DNA of 64,000 bases from Aquipseudomonas guryensis (GCF_014164785.1 NZ_JACJFN010000001.1:372001-436000), one strand, 5' to 3'; shown: positions 8,044-19,068, numbered from the stretch's first letter. The notes: generated by a model from the letters alone, not told the origin. Numbers and translations: made by a program.

Positions 8044-8715
8044 ATGACCAAGCGCCTTGCTATATCCCTGCTGACCGCCAGCCTGCTGCTTTCCGGCTGC
8101 GCCAGCACGTTGGTAGAGCCCGCCCAGTACTCAGGCTTTCTGCAGGACTACAGCCGCCTGAGCGAGCAGACCAGCCCAAGTGGGGTCAAGGTGGCGCGCT
8201 GGGTCGATCCGAATCTGGACATCAGCCGCTATACCCAGGTTTATATCGAGCCAAGCCAGTTCCATCCGCGCCCGCAGCCCAACTCACGCATCCCGCAAAC
8301 CACCCTGAACGATGTCACCCGCTACTACGACCAGGCCCTGAGGCGCGAACTGAGCAAGGTCATCAGCATCGCTGACTCGCCAACCAGCTCTGCCTTGATC
8401 ATTCGCCCGGCCATCACCGCCGTATCGGCGCAAACCGAAGGCCTACAACCCTATGAAGTGATCCCGATTGCCCTGGTATTGGCTGCCGCAACCACCGCCG
8501 CCGGCCAGCGCGACCAGGCAGTGGAAATCGCCACCGAAGCCTCCTTCGTTGACGGTGGCAGCAGCAAGGTGGTTGCCGAAGTAGTACGCAAGGGCGCAGG
8601 CACCAACCTGGAAAACAGCAAACAGGTGCTCAACGCCAGCGATGTGAAACCGGTCATTGATGGCTGGGCCAGCGATATGCGCCTGTCTCTCGAACAGCTG
8701 CGCGCCAAGCGCTGA
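8044..8715 (+). CDS. DUF3313 lipoprotein
   Basis: A 223-residue exported lipoprotein. Residues 1-19 form a signal peptide ending in the lipobox LLSGC, so cysteine 19 would be lipidated. The body (YSGFLQDYS, KVARWVDPNLDISRYTQVYIEP) is the DUF3313 pattern. This family is found widely in Pseudomonas and is of unknown function, probably sitting on the periplasmic face of a membrane. A hydrophobic stretch rich in alanine (around residues 140-155) follows PYEVIPIALVLAA. An AGGAGC ribosome site precedes the ATG. A DUF2388 exported protein gene follows 63 bp later on the same strand. Confidence 0.85.
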   Translation: MTKRLAISLLTASLLLSGCASTLVEPAQYSGFLQDYSRLSEQTSPSGVKVARWVDPNLDISRYTQVYIEPSQFHPRPQPNSRIPQTTLNDVTRYYDQALRRELSKVISIADSPTSSALIIRPAITAVSAQTEGLQPYEVIPIALVLAAATTAAGQRDQAVEIATEASFVDGGSSKVVAEVVRKGAGTNLENSKQVLNASDVKPVIDGWASDMRLSLEQLRAKR

Positions 8716-8778
8716 AACTCACGGACTCCGCCCATTCTGAAAATGGGCGGAGCCTAAACAGCAGCAAGGAGAACCACC

Positions 8779-9090
8779 ATGCGCCTTAACCCCGCACATT
8801 ATCTGACCATCCTGGGTCTGCTCTGCAGCCCGCTGGCCATGGCCACCAGCTTCGTGGTCACGACCGACAGCACGATCGAGTCGATTGGCGGCACCAGCGA
8901 CGCCACCTCCTCCTCGTTCAAGGATGACAAGGTCATCCTGCAGGCACAGGACGACGCCGCCAGCTTCGTCGCCAGCCAAGGCGAAATACGCGGCGCTTTC
9001 CTCGAAATCGCCCTCCGCCACGCCCGCGCGCACTACCCCACGGGAGAAGCCAGCGACATGCAACTGGCGCAAGCCATGCTGGCGCGCTGA
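8779..9090 (+). CDS. DUF2388 exported protein
   Basis: A 103-residue protein with a signal peptide (residues 1-22, cleavage near SPLAMA-TS). The mature part, TSFVVTTDSTIESIGGTSDATSSS in composition, followed by DDKVILQAQDDAASFVAS and a C-terminal RGAFLEIALRHAR helix, matches DUF2388. This Pseudomonas-centred family of small periplasmic proteins has unknown function and often occurs in multiple paralogous copies. An AAGGAG site precedes the ATG. It is followed by a strong hairpin that separates it from the convergent HlyD gene. Confidence 0.85.
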   Translation: MRLNPAHYLTILGLLCSPLAMATSFVVTTDSTIESIGGTSDATSSSFKDDKVILQAQDDAASFVASQGEIRGAFLEIALRHARAHYPTGEASDMQLAQAMLAR

Positions 9091-9108
9091 AAGCGAAACC
9101 CCGGAAAC

Positions 9109-9167
9109 GCAAAAGGCCTCATGGCCGGATAGGCCATAAACGGCATACCCGGCCATGAGGCCTTTGC
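9109..9167. terminator. Bidirectional hairpin between DUF2388 and HlyD genes
   Basis: Arms of about 19 bp (AAAGGCCTCATGGCCGG and its complement) enclose a 20-nt loop. One extra A bulges in the left arm. Placed between convergent genes, with A/T tracts at the stem base on both sides, it is well suited to act as a terminator in both directions. Confidence 0.75.
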
Positions 9168-9169
9168 AC

Positions 9170-10129
9170 TTAGTGGAACGGGAAGAGGTAATTCATCCAG
9201 GATGACATGCGCAGCAAAATCTTGCGCATCACCGCCACATGGTGGAAGTGCTCGGTATAGAGCGCAGCCTGGCCATAAGCACCACCCGGCATCTGATCAC
9301 GGTAGGCCGCGAAGGCCGGATCGGTCACCTCCAGCACCACCGGCACCCGCCCGGCAGGCAGTGAGCCGGTGAAACCCATCAGGTTGCCCGAGGGCTGCAT
9401 CTGGCCCTCGGCAATCACCGGCAGCACCATTTTCACCCGCGCCTGGAACACCTGGCCCGGCAGGCCATCGAACGCGATCTCCGCCTTATCCCCGAGACTC
9501 AGGCGCAACTGGCTGTTCTGCCGCATCCAGGCCACATGGAAGTAATCTTCCTGGGGCACGAAGATCATTGCCGGACGCAGCGGCATTTTCACCGCATAGA
9601 TACCGGGACGCAGCATCACCTGGGTCACGTAGCCACGCGACGGCGCTCGCACCACCGTATTGTCCAGGTCGAACTGGGCAATATTGAGTTGCGCCTGCAG
9701 ATCATCGACCCGCGCTGTTGCCACATCGACATCGCGCCGGTTGCCCAAGTTACGCCTGGCCAGCTCACTGGCACGATACAGATCGGCCCTGGCTGAAACC
9801 AGTTGCGCCTTGAGCGACTTCACTCGGTTTTCAAAAGGAATCGGATCGATGCGAAACAGCACCTCGCCCTTTTCCATGATGCGGTTGCCCTGCACCGGCA
9901 CCTCAACCACCATCCCGCTGACTGCCGGCACGATAGGCGTGCTGACGAAGTAGCTGCGCGACACCTCGGAATAAGGATGGTTGTAGTTCATCAGGAAGAT
10001 CAGCGTGCCGATCAGCACGATGCCACCGAGCACCGCCGTCGGCACGGTCCACTTGGTCAGTGGAATCCTGAAGACCTTGAAGATAACTACGCAGATGGCG
10101 GTGTAGGTCAGGATCAGTAAGAAATCCAT
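9170..10129 (-). CDS. yiaV: HlyD-family membrane-fusion protein (YiaV/YibH-like)
   Basis: A 319-residue periplasmic adaptor. Two hydrophobic segments at the N-terminus (residues about 2-20 and 30-48) anchor it in the inner membrane. Then come the first half of a lipoyl-like domain (VPAVSGMVVEVPVQGNRIMEKGEVLFRIDP), a short coiled coil, the second lipoyl half (VVRAPSRGYVTQV) and a beta-barrel domain. Such adaptors usually partner an inner-membrane exporter, but here the only partner gene is a DUF3302 protein directly upstream. E. coli has the same pairing in yiaV-yiaW. Substrate unknown. Confidence 0.85.
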   Translation of the reverse strand: MDFLLILTYTAICVVIFKVFRIPLTKWTVPTAVLGGIVLIGTLIFLMNYNHPYSEVSRSYFVSTPIVPAVSGMVVEVPVQGNRIMEKGEVLFRIDPIPFENRVKSLKAQLVSARADLYRASELARRNLGNRRDVDVATARVDDLQAQLNIAQFDLDNTVVRAPSRGYVTQVMLRPGIYAVKMPLRPAMIFVPQEDYFHVAWMRQNSQLRLSLGDKAEIAFDGLPGQVFQARVKMVLPVIAEGQMQPSGNLMGFTGSLPAGRVPVVLEVTDPAFAAYRDQMPGGAYGQAALYTEHFHHVAVMRKILLRMSSWMNYLFPFH

Positions 10130-10132
10130 GGT

Positions 10133-10519
10133 TCAACCCTCCTGCTGCGGCGTGGGTGCGACAGGTGCTGCGGGAACGTCGACCGCGCTCGGCACGGCGC
10201 TGCTGGCGAGTGCATCGAGGCGCTGCTGCAGCTCGCCGACCTGCTGTTCCAGCGCCTGCAAGCGCGGACTCTGCGCAGACTCGCCGGTGGAAAAGCCCCA
10301 GCCGCGATCCTCCCGGTACAAGGTTGCCCAGATCCACAGAAACGGCCAGATCACATGCAGGGTGAACAGGCTGACCCAGCCCGCCACCAGAATCGCATCC
10401 TGCTGCGGATGCTTGCGGTGTACGGCTATCTCGTAAGGGATGTCATGAATGACGATCACCCCATAGAACAACACGATGCCTACGAAAATCAGAATCCCCA
10501 GTGCCACGTAGTCCAGCAT
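10133..10519 (-). CDS. yiaW: DUF3302 inner-membrane protein (YiaW-like)
   Basis: A 128-residue protein with two transmembrane segments (about residues 5-25 and 45-68: DYVALGILIFVGIVLFYGV, SLFTLHVIWPFLWIW). A predicted coiled coil (PRLQALEQQVGELQQRLDAL) and a proline/alanine-rich tail follow. DUF3302 proteins accompany YiaV/YibH-type HlyD adaptors; here the stop lies 4 bp before the adaptor start, so the two are almost certainly co-transcribed. The start at MLDYVALG has a purine-rich GGGAA stretch just upstream; the longer upstream reading has no family resemblance. Function unknown. Confidence 0.85.
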   Translation of the reverse strand: MLDYVALGILIFVGIVLFYGVIVIHDIPYEIAVHRKHPQQDAILVAGWVSLFTLHVIWPFLWIWATLYREDRGWGFSTGESAQSPRLQALEQQVGELQQRLDALASSAVPSAVDVPAAPVAPTPQQEG

Positions 10520-10784
10520 TTCCCTGCCCCCAGTTATCACACGCATACATGCGCCTGAGGCTAGCAGCCAAGCCCGTGCAAGGCGAGGGATACCCGCATT
10601 CACCGCAGCGCCAGAATGACCCAGGTCAAGCCAGCCTTTAATAGATTTCTGCGCGCTTGCCTGCTGGGAATTACGCACTACATTCCATAAGGCAAGGGAC
10701 GCCCGTACCAATACATGGCATGCAGCAAACGGCGCCCCCGCGAATCACCAAGCCAGACTGTTCCGCAAGGCCATGGGGGCTAAC

Positions 10785-11153
10785 ATGTTTAAACCAGGTC
10801 ATCTTCACCGCACTACGCCACTCGATATGCCGCACATGCCGAAGTTCGATATCGACGTGTTCTATGAGGTCCGCCGCGACCCGAGTGAAGGCATGCTGAT
10901 GCACTTCAAGGTGGCAGGCACCATCGAGGGGCGCGAGTTCTGCGAAGAATTCGACATGCACCGCGATACCGCCTTCAACTTTGCCAGCCTGATCAGCAAG
11001 GCAGTGGTCAAGCATGGGCTGCCAGCCAACTCCAGCCCGATCATGCGCGGGCATGCCGAATACGACGCCATGTTCAAAGACATCCGCGAGCAGCTCGGGG
11101 CGAAGCCAGGCGAGCCGGTCGACTTTGACCACCTCGAGAAAGATGGTCTGTGA
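10785..11153 (+). CDS. DUF5064 family protein
   Basis: A 122-residue soluble protein (MFKPGHLHRTTPLDMPHMPKF...), without signal peptide or membrane span, resembling the DUF5064 family of Pseudomonas proteins. It is rich in acidic and histidine residues, with a conserved-looking EEFDMHRDTAFNFASLI block in the middle. Function unknown. The start at MFKPGH is preferred over an ATG 12 nt upstream because the GGGGGC purine run is then at ribosome-site distance. It stands alone, with no close partner on either side. Confidence 0.7.
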   Translation: MFKPGHLHRTTPLDMPHMPKFDIDVFYEVRRDPSEGMLMHFKVAGTIEGREFCEEFDMHRDTAFNFASLISKAVVKHGLPANSSPIMRGHAEYDAMFKDIREQLGAKPGEPVDFDHLEKDGL

Positions 11154-11184
11154 GCCAACACTGACTCCATACCGCTCGCCAGCC

Positions 11185-11267
11185 CCGAGAGCAGCCATCC
11201 AGGCCACCTGAGTAGCAGCTCAGCCCACCGGGAGGATGGATGGCATTTCTCATCGCCCAGCTCTCGG
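11185..11267. repeat. Nested inverted repeats upstream of arcD
   Basis: CCGAGAGC at 11185 pairs with GCTCTCGG at 11260. Inside it, GCCATCC pairs with GGATGGC-like sequence, and CTGAG pairs with CTCAG. Together they could fold into one long RNA hairpin between the DUF5064 gene and arcD. It may end DUF5064 transcription or form part of the arc leader. No canonical TTGAT-N4-ATCAA Anr box is visible in this intergenic region. Confidence 0.45.
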
Positions 11268-11360
11268 CAGCCGGTACGCCATAGCCCGAACGCACGGTCA
11301 CTCATTGGTCATACGTAGCACTGCTTAATAGAAACGTTGCCATACGGCACAGGAGGCAAC

Positions 11361-12788
11361 ATGACGGACGCAAGCAACAAATTGAAGCTGGGGGCGCTGG
11401 TAGCCCTGGTCGTTGGCTCCATGGTGGGTGGCGGGATCTTCTCGCTGCCGCAGAATATCGCTGCCAGCGCCAGCGCCGGCGCCACCCTGATCGGCTGGCT
11501 GATCACCGGCGTCGGCATGCTGACCCTGGCCTTCGTGTTCCAGACCCTGGCCAACCGCAAGCCACAGCTGGACGGCGGCGTGTATGTCTACGCCAAAGCC
11601 GGTTTCGGCGACTACATGGGCTTCTCTTCGGCCTGGGGCTACTGGATCAGCGCCTGGATCGGCAACGTCAGCTACATGGTGCTGCTGTTCTCCACCCTCG
11701 GCTACTTCTTCCCGGTATTCGGCGAGGGCAATACCCTGACGGCGATCATCTGCGCTTCGGTGCTGCTGTGGCTGCTGCACTTCCTGGTACTGCGCGGGAT
11801 CAAGGAAGCGGCGTTCATCAACACCGTCACCACCATCGCCAAGATGGTGCCGTTGGCGCTGTTCATCGTGATCGCCGCCATCGCCTTCAAGATGGACGTG
11901 TTCACCAGCGACTTCTGGGGCAAGAGCAACACCGAGCTCGGCAGTGTGATGGACCAGGTGCGCAACATGATGCTGGTCACCGTCTGGGTGTTCATCGGCA
12001 TCGAAGGCGCGAGCATTTTCTCCGCCCGCGCCGAGAAACGCTCGGACGTGGGCAAGGCCACCGTGATCGGTTTCATCGGCGTGCTGTTGCTGCTGATAAT
12101 GGTCAACGTATTGAGCCAGGGCATCCTGGCCCAGGCCCAGCTGTCCGGGCTGAAGAACCCGTCGATGGCCGGCGTGCTGGAGCATGTGGTTGGCCCATGG
12201 GGCGCCATGCTGATCAGCATCGGCCTGATCGTCTCGCTGGCCGGGGCGCTGCTGTCGTGGACCCTGCTGTGTGCCGAGATCATCTTCTCCTCGGCCAAGG
12301 ACCACACCATGCCGGAGTTCCTGCGCAAGGAGAACGGCAACCACGTCCCGGTCAATGCGCTGTGGCTGACCAACGGCCTGATCCAGCTGTTCCTGGTGGT
12401 CACCCTGTTCAACGACGCCACCTACCTGAAGCTGTTGTACCTGGCCACCTCGATGATCCTGGTGCCGTACTTCTGGTCCAGCGCCTACGCGGTACTGCTG
12501 GCGGTGCGCGGCGAGACTTACGAGAACGCCGGCGGTGAACGCAACAAAGACCTGCTGATCGCCCTGATCTCGACTATCTACGCAGTGTGGCTGGTGTACG
12601 CCGCGGGCGTGCAGTACCTGCTGCTCTCCGCACTGCTCTACGCCCCGGGGGCCATCCTGTTCGCCAAGGCCAAGCGCGAACTGGGCCAGCCGGTTTTCAC
12701 CAACATCGAGAAAGTGATCTTCGTTGTCGTCCTGATCGGCGCGGGCATTGCCGCCTACGGTCTCTACGACGGCTTCCTCAGCCTTTAA
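11361..12788 (+). CDS. arcD: Arginine/ornithine antiporter
   Basis: A 475-residue membrane protein of the APC superfamily, with about 12-13 transmembrane segments beginning at [20 protein letters not shown]. The [12 protein letters not shown] motif is the substrate-binding helix-1 signature of basic amino-acid antiporters. It would import arginine in exchange for ornithine to feed the arginine deiminase pathway without energy cost. The start is set by a strong GGAGG site 6 nt before the ATG. It is first in an arcD-arcA-arcB-arcC operon, with a 16-bp gap to arcA, the order known in P. aeruginosa. Confidence 0.95.
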   Translation: MTDASNKLKLGALVALVVGSMVGGGIFSLPQNIAASASAGATLIGWLITGVGMLTLAFVFQTLANRKPQLDGGVYVYAKAGFGDYMGFSSAWGYWISAWIGNVSYMVLLFSTLGYFFPVFGEGNTLTAIICASVLLWLLHFLVLRGIKEAAFINTVTTIAKMVPLALFIVIAAIAFKMDVFTSDFWGKSNTELGSVMDQVRNMMLVTVWVFIGIEGASIFSARAEKRSDVGKATVIGFIGVLLLLIMVNVLSQGILAQAQLSGLKNPSMAGVLEHVVGPWGAMLISIGLIVSLAGALLSWTLLCAEIIFSSAKDHTMPEFLRKENGNHVPVNALWLTNGLIQLFLVVTLFNDATYLKLLYLATSMILVPYFWSSAYAVLLAVRGETYENAGGERNKDLLIALISTIYAVWLVYAAGVQYLLLSALLYAPGAILFAKAKRELGQPVFTNIEKVIFVVVLIGAGIAAYGLYDGFLSL

Positions 12789-12804
12789 GAGAAGGAGTTC
12801 GAAC

Positions 12805-14055
12805 ATGAGCAAGAAGAAACTCGGCGTGCATTCCGAAGCCGGCAAACTGCACAAGGTGATGGTCTGCTCGCCGGGCCTGGCGCACCTGCGTCTGACTCCG
12901 AACAACTGCGATGAGCTGCTGTTCGATGACGTGATCTGGGTATCCCAGGCCAAGCGCGACCACTTCGACTTCATGACCAAGATGCGCGAGCGCGGCATCG
13001 ACGTGGTGGAGATGCACAACCTGCTCGAAGAAACGATCAAGAACCCCGAGGCCCTGAAGTGGATTCTCGACCGCAAGATCACCGCCAACAGCGTCGGGCT
13101 CGGCCTGCAGAGCGAGGTGCGTGATTTCATCGAGAGCCTGGAGTCGCGGCGCATCGCCGAATTCCTTATCGGCGGCGTGGCCGGTTCCGATCTGGTGAAG
13201 TACAAGAATTCGGAGGTGGCAAAGATGTTTGCTGCCTACCAGGGCGAGTCGAGCTTCCTCTTTCCACCGCTGCCCAATACCCAGTTCACCCGCGACACCA
13301 CCTGCTGGATCTACGGCGGCGTGACCCTCAATCCGATGTACTGGCCGGCCCGCCGCCAGGAAACCCTGCTGACCAGTGCCATCTACAAGTTCCACCCGGA
13401 CTTCATCAACGAAGACTATGAAATCTGGTACGGCGATCCGGACAAGGATCACGGCGCGGCCACCCTAGAAGGCGGCGACGTGATGCCGATCGGCAATGGC
13501 ACCGTACTGATCGGCATGGGCGAGCGCAGCTCGCACCAGGCCATCGGCCAAGTGGCCAAGGCGCTGTTCGACAAGGGTGCGGCCGATAAGGTGGTAGTCG
13601 CCGGTCTCGGCAAATCACGCGCCGCCATGCACCTGGACACCGTGTTCAGCTTTTGCGACCGCGATCTGGTCACCGTCTTCCCGGAAGTCGCCTACGGCAT
13701 CGTGCCCTTCGTGCTGCGACCGGATGAAAGCAAACCCGGCGGTATCGACGTACGCCGCGAAGAGAAGTCCTTCATCAACGTGGTCGCCGAATCCCTCAAC
13801 CTGAAGAAATTGCGCGTGGTGGAAACCGGCGGGGACAGCTTCGAGGCGGAGCGCGAGCAGTGGGACGATGGCAACAACGTCGTCTGCCTGGAGCCGGGCG
13901 TGGTGGTCGGCTACGACCGCAACACCTACACCAACACCCTGCTGCGCAAGGCCGGCGTTGAAGTCGTGACCATCAGCGCCAGCGAACTCGGCCGCGGCCG
14001 TGGCGGTGGTCACTGCATGACCTGTCCGATCATTCGCGACCCGATCGACTACTGA
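12805..14055 (+). CDS. arcA: Arginine deiminase
   Basis: A 416-residue enzyme that hydrolyses arginine to citrulline and ammonia, the first step of the anaerobic arginine deiminase pathway. Catalytic features are visible: the nucleophilic cysteine in [10 protein letters not shown] near the C-terminus, the acidic/histidine part in MHLDTVFSF, and the LEGGD and FTRD substrate-binding motifs. The length matches the 418-residue P. aeruginosa enzyme. The ATG ([11 protein letters not shown]) has a GAAGGAG site 7 nt upstream. It lies between arcD and arcB and is likely co-transcribed with them. Confidence 0.97.
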   Translation: MSKKKLGVHSEAGKLHKVMVCSPGLAHLRLTPNNCDELLFDDVIWVSQAKRDHFDFMTKMRERGIDVVEMHNLLEETIKNPEALKWILDRKITANSVGLGLQSEVRDFIESLESRRIAEFLIGGVAGSDLVKYKNSEVAKMFAAYQGESSFLFPPLPNTQFTRDTTCWIYGGVTLNPMYWPARRQETLLTSAIYKFHPDFINEDYEIWYGDPDKDHGAATLEGGDVMPIGNGTVLIGMGERSSHQAIGQVAKALFDKGAADKVVVAGLGKSRAAMHLDTVFSFCDRDLVTVFPEVAYGIVPFVLRPDESKPGGIDVRREEKSFINVVAESLNLKKLRVVETGGDSFEAEREQWDDGNNVVCLEPGVVVGYDRNTYTNTLLRKAGVEVVTISASELGRGRGGGHCMTCPIIRDPIDY

Positions 14056-14149
14056 AAGCCCAGGCGACCGCACCACGGCCGCCTGTCCCGCGCCAGCCAC
14101 AAGCTGTTCTGACGCGGACAACTTTGACTGCCCACAAGGAGAAAGAACC

Positions 14150-15160
14150 ATGGCTTTTAACATGCACAACCGCAACCTGCTCAGCCTGATGCACCACAGC
14201 ACTCGCGAGCTGCGCTATCTGCTAGATCTGTCCCGCGACCTCAAGCGCGCCAAGTACACCGGCACCGAGCAACCGCACCTGCTGCGCAAGAACATCGCGC
14301 TGATCTTCGAGAAAACCTCGACCCGCACCCGCTGCGCCTTCGAAGTCGCCGCCTATGACCAGGGCGCCAATGTCACCTATATCGATCCGGGCTCCTCGCA
14401 GATCGGCCACAAGGAGAGCATGAAGGACACCGCCCGCGTGCTCGGGCGCATGTACGACGCCATCGAGTACCGCGGCTTCAAACAGGAGATCGTCGAAGAC
14501 CTGGCCAAGTACGCTGGCGTGCCCGTGTTCAACGGTCTGACCGACGAATATCACCCGACCCAGATGCTCGCCGACGTGCTGACCATGCGCGAGTTCAGCG
14601 ACAAGCCACTGCACGAGATCAGCTACGCCTACCTGGGCGACGCACGCAACAACATGGGCAACTCGCTGCTGCTGATCGGCGCCAAGCTCGGCATGGATGT
14701 GCGTATCGCCGCACCCAAGGCCCTGTGGCCGACTGACGAGCATGTCGCCGCGTGCAAGAAGTTCGCCGAGGAAAGCGGCGCGCGCATCACCCTCACCGAA
14801 GACCCCAAGGCTGCGGTCAAGGGCGTCGACTTCGTCCACACCGATGTCTGGGTGTCCATGGGCGAGCCCGTCGAGGCCTGGGCCGAACGCATCGAGCAGC
14901 TGCTGCCCTACCAGGTCAACAGCGCGCTGATGCAGGCTGCCGGTAACCCACGGGTCAAGTTCATGCACTGCCTGCCTGCCTTCCACAACAGCGACACCAA
15001 GGTCGGTAAGCAGATCGCCGAGAAGTACCCGCACCTGAAGAACGGCATCGAAGTGACCGAGGATGTGTTCGAGTCGCCGTGGTGCATCGCCTTCGAGCAG
15101 GCGGAAAACCGCATGCACACCATCAAGGCGATTCTGGTTTCGACCCTGGCCGATATCTGA
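14150..15160 (+). CDS. arcB: Ornithine carbamoyltransferase, catabolic
   Basis: A 336-residue enzyme. It carries the carbamoyl-phosphate motif STRTRC, HPTQ, and HCLPAFH of ornithine carbamoyltransferases. In this operon it works in the catabolic direction, splitting citrulline with phosphate into ornithine and carbamoyl phosphate, which feeds the carbamate kinase. The length equals that of the P. aeruginosa catabolic enzyme, a dodecamer with cooperative control. An AAGGAG site precedes the ATG. A block of palindromic repeats separates it from arcC. Confidence 0.97.
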   Translation: MAFNMHNRNLLSLMHHSTRELRYLLDLSRDLKRAKYTGTEQPHLLRKNIALIFEKTSTRTRCAFEVAAYDQGANVTYIDPGSSQIGHKESMKDTARVLGRMYDAIEYRGFKQEIVEDLAKYAGVPVFNGLTDEYHPTQMLADVLTMREFSDKPLHEISYAYLGDARNNMGNSLLLIGAKLGMDVRIAAPKALWPTDEHVAACKKFAEESGARITLTEDPKAAVKGVDFVHTDVWVSMGEPVEAWAERIEQLLPYQVNSALMQAAGNPRVKFMHCLPAFHNSDTKVGKQIAEKYPHLKNGIEVTEDVFESPWCIAFEQAENRMHTIKAILVSTLADI

Positions 15161-15186
15161 CCGCCAAAAAAGCTGCGCGCCTGCCT

Positions 15187-15291
15187 CCCCTCTCCCGCTT
15201 GCGGGAGAGGGGCTGGGGGAGAGGGTCTATCCGACAATACCGAGTCGCCTGATCACCCTCTCCCCAGCCCTCTCCCATGAATGGGAGAGGG
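15187..15291. repeat. Paired palindromic repeats (BIME-like) between arcB and arcC
   Basis: Two hairpins, each built from CCCTCTCCC and GGGAGAGGG arms with short loops, face each other about 55 bp apart; the intervening GGGGCTGGGGGAGAGGG and CCCTCTCCCCAGCCC also pair. The same CTCCCAC/GTGGGAG-type repeat recurs near 36360 and 43924. Within the arc operon it could protect the upstream mRNA or dampen arcC expression. Confidence 0.8.
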
Positions 15292-15333
15292 CTCCGATCG
15301 TGCATCAACCCGGCTACGAACAAGGAGAACACC

Positions 15334-16260
15334 ATGCGACTAGTCATCGCCCTGGGCGGCAATGCCCTGTTGCGGCGCGGCGAAGCCATGACCGCCGAGA
15401 ACCAACGCGAGAACGTGCGCATCGCCTGCGAGCAGATTGCCAAGATCGCCACCGGCAACGAGCTGGTGGTGGCCCACGGCAATGGCCCACAAGTCGGCCT
15501 GCTGGCTCTGCAAGGCAATGCCTACGATGCCAAGAACCCCTACCCGCTGGATGTGCTCGGCGCGGAAACCGAAGGCATGATCGGTTACATGATCGAACAG
15601 GAGCTGGGCAACCTGCTGCCGGTCGAAGTGCCCTTCGCCACCCTGCTCACCCAAGTTGAAGTCGATCCCAACGACCCGGCTTTCCAGCACATGACCAAGC
15701 CCATCGGCCCGGTCTATGCCAAAGCGGAAGCCGAGCAGCTGGCCGCCGAGAAGGGCTGGACCATTGCCCCGGATGGCGACAAGTTCCGCCGCGTGGTCGC
15801 CAGCCCAAGGCCCAAGCGCATCTTCGAGATCCGTCCACTCAAGTGGCTGCTGGAAAAAGGCACCATCGTGATTGCTGCCGGCGGTGGCGGCATCCCGACC
15901 ATGTACAAGGATGGCAAGCTGGTCGGGGTGGAAGCGGTGATCGACAAGGATCTCTGCTCGGCATTCCTGGCCACCGAACTGCAAGCCGACCTGCTGGTGA
16001 TCGCCACCGACGTGGATGCTGCCTATATCGACTGGGGCAAGCCGACACAGAAGGCCATCGCCCAGGCCCACCCGGATGAACTGGAACGCCTCGGCTTTGC
16101 CGCGGGTTCCATGGGCCCGAAAGTCCAGGCGGCCTGCGAGTTCGCCCGCGACACTGGCAAGGTGGCGGTAATCGGCTCGCTGCCGGATATCGAAGCCATC
16201 GTTCAGGGTAAGGCCGGTACCCGCATCAGCACCGCGCAACCCGGCCTGAGCTACCGCTGA
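15334..16260 (+). CDS. arcC: Carbamate kinase
   Basis: A 308-residue enzyme that transfers phosphate from carbamoyl phosphate to ADP, giving ATP, CO2 and ammonia; it is the energy-yielding last step of the arginine deiminase pathway. The N-terminal [13 protein letters not shown] and later AAGGGGIP and [10 protein letters not shown] motifs are characteristic of the amino-acid kinase fold of this enzyme. The start ATG has an AAGGAG site at good spacing. It is the last gene of arcDABC, followed by a strong hairpin before the convergent YiiX-like gene. Confidence 0.97.
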   Translation: MRLVIALGGNALLRRGEAMTAENQRENVRIACEQIAKIATGNELVVAHGNGPQVGLLALQGNAYDAKNPYPLDVLGAETEGMIGYMIEQELGNLLPVEVPFATLLTQVEVDPNDPAFQHMTKPIGPVYAKAEAEQLAAEKGWTIAPDGDKFRRVVASPRPKRIFEIRPLKWLLEKGTIVIAAGGGGIPTMYKDGKLVGVEAVIDKDLCSAFLATELQADLLVIATDVDAAYIDWGKPTQKAIAQAHPDELERLGFAAGSMGPKVQAACEFARDTGKVAVIGSLPDIEAIVQGKAGTRISTAQPGLSYR

Positions 16261-16266
16261 GGCTTA

Positions 16267-16302
16267 ATCACGGCGCCGTTACCCCCGTGACGGGGCCGTG
16301 AT
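16267..16302. terminator. Hairpin terminator after arcC
   Basis: The outer stem ATCACGGC/GCCGTGAT continues inward as CCGTTAC/GTGACGG with one wobble pair and a CCC loop. It sits between the convergent arcC and YiiX-like genes. There is no long T-run, so it may rely on the strength of the stem. Confidence 0.65.
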
Positions 16303-16329
16303 CTCTCGGCACATAGCCGGGCGCCGTGC

Positions 16330-16944
16330 TTACTGCGCGTAGACCTGCACCAGCAAGGGCGAATCGAACATCGCCGCCGGCGAGATCACCTGTTCATCCA
16401 GCGGCACCTGATCACCGTAACGTTCGCGCATCTTGCTGCGCACCGCCGCCGAATTCAGATCGAAGTCGCGGATCTGCTGCAAGCCGCCGATTTCCAGCCC
16501 CAGGGCGCGCTGGTAGATCTTCCACACCAGCTCAGAGCAGTACAGGCGCTGATCTGACCACTCGAACGTCAGGTCGTAGCGGCGCCCGGCAAATGGCGCC
16601 GCCTCGGCCCGCAGTCGGCGCAAAGCCGACTCATCGAGCAGGCGATCTGCCTCGCGCAACCGTTTAAGCACATAGTGGCCACCTTCGCCGCGGGCAATCC
16701 ACTCGGCCAGCGGCGTGTACTTGACCCACGCACTGGCCTCATAAACCTGCGGCTGGCCATCGCGGTAGAGCACCAGGCCCATGTGGCTGTAGCGCGAATG
16801 AGTGGCCTGCTGAATCGCCAGGCTCTGCGTCGAGCGCGATGGGTGGAAAATGATGTCGCCTTCACGCACCTCCAGCGCCGCAGCCTGACCGACGCTACAG
16901 AACGCGGCCAGCAGAGCGGCGCGCATCCCTTGCTTTCTGAGCAT
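16330..16944 (-). CDS. YiiX-like permuted papain-fold hydrolase, exported
   Basis: A 204-residue protein with a signal peptide (MLRKQGMRAALLAAFCSVGQAAA). The mature part has GDIIFHPSRS at its start, the histidine in HSRYSHMGLVLY and the cysteine in LYCSELVWKIY. That order, His before Cys, is typical of the permuted NlpC/P60-like YiiX/YaeF family. Members are thought to be amidases or thioesterases acting in the envelope. The start at MLRKQG is set by a GGAG site; the upstream in-frame extension has no resemblance to the family. Substrate unknown. Confidence 0.82.
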   Translation of the reverse strand: MLRKQGMRAALLAAFCSVGQAAALEVREGDIIFHPSRSTQSLAIQQATHSRYSHMGLVLYRDGQPQVYEASAWVKYTPLAEWIARGEGGHYVLKRLREADRLLDESALRRLRAEAAPFAGRRYDLTFEWSDQRLYCSELVWKIYQRALGLEIGGLQQIRDFDLNSAAVRSKMRERYGDQVPLDEQVISPAAMFDSPLLVQVYAQ

Positions 16945-17043
16945 GTCCTTCTCCTTAGAACCTGCACGTTCACGACAGAACGGATTATCGCGACGCCACA
17001 GTCCAGATGCTGCCGACTGCCTGGCGCTTTGCCGCAGCTCAAA

Positions 17044-17071
17044 CAAAAACGGAGCCTTGCGGCTCCGTTTT
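17044..17071 (-). terminator. Intrinsic terminator of ettA
   Basis: The stem ACGGAGCC/GGCTCCGT with a 4-nt loop is followed on the minus strand by TTTTTGTTT. It lies 15 bp after the ettA stop. Confidence 0.85.
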
Positions 17072-17085
17072 CATTGCAGCGCGAG

Positions 17086-18753
<1,668 letters not shown>

Positions 18754-19068
18754 GGATGACCTTGGTTCTGTATATAAGAAGAGGAGAAACAGCGCCGCCG
18801 GCCGATCGACCGCAGCAAAACTTTCCAGCGAATGTGCATGATAGCCGCTAGGCCCGCGCGCGTGCGGCAAAACTACCGGAATGCGCCGGGGCGGGCAAAC
18901 CATAGGGCCGCCCCCGCTTCGCCGCGCAAGCCGAAGCGACGAAGCGCACGCAGGCTCTAACGACGGACAGTGATGGCACTTTGCCGCACTTCAAGGCATG
19001 CTAGCCGGCTGTGATTGCCTGGCTTACAGTCCATAAGACAGGCAGTTGTATCAGCAGGATTCCGTTGC
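18754..19068. other. 315-bp divergent intergenic region between ettA and morA
   Basis: It holds the ettA leader and promoter (a TATCAT -10 candidate at 18838-18843 on the minus strand) and the upstream region of morA. The stretch 18900-18950 is very GC-rich with short inverted elements. I see no further gene or recognisable operator. Confidence 0.5.

Noticed and set aside
11300..11340. TTGGTCATACGTAG as an Anr box for arcD
   Set aside because: Too many mismatches to TTGAT-N4-ATCAA compared with the perfect sites at 7874 and 44041; kept only as a possibility in the arc finding.
11325..13205. Long open frame on the minus strand opposite arcD and the start of arcA
   Set aside because: Its protein is low-complexity (Gln/His/Gly-rich) and mirrors the codon bias of the arc genes; arcD and arcA are clear on the other strand.
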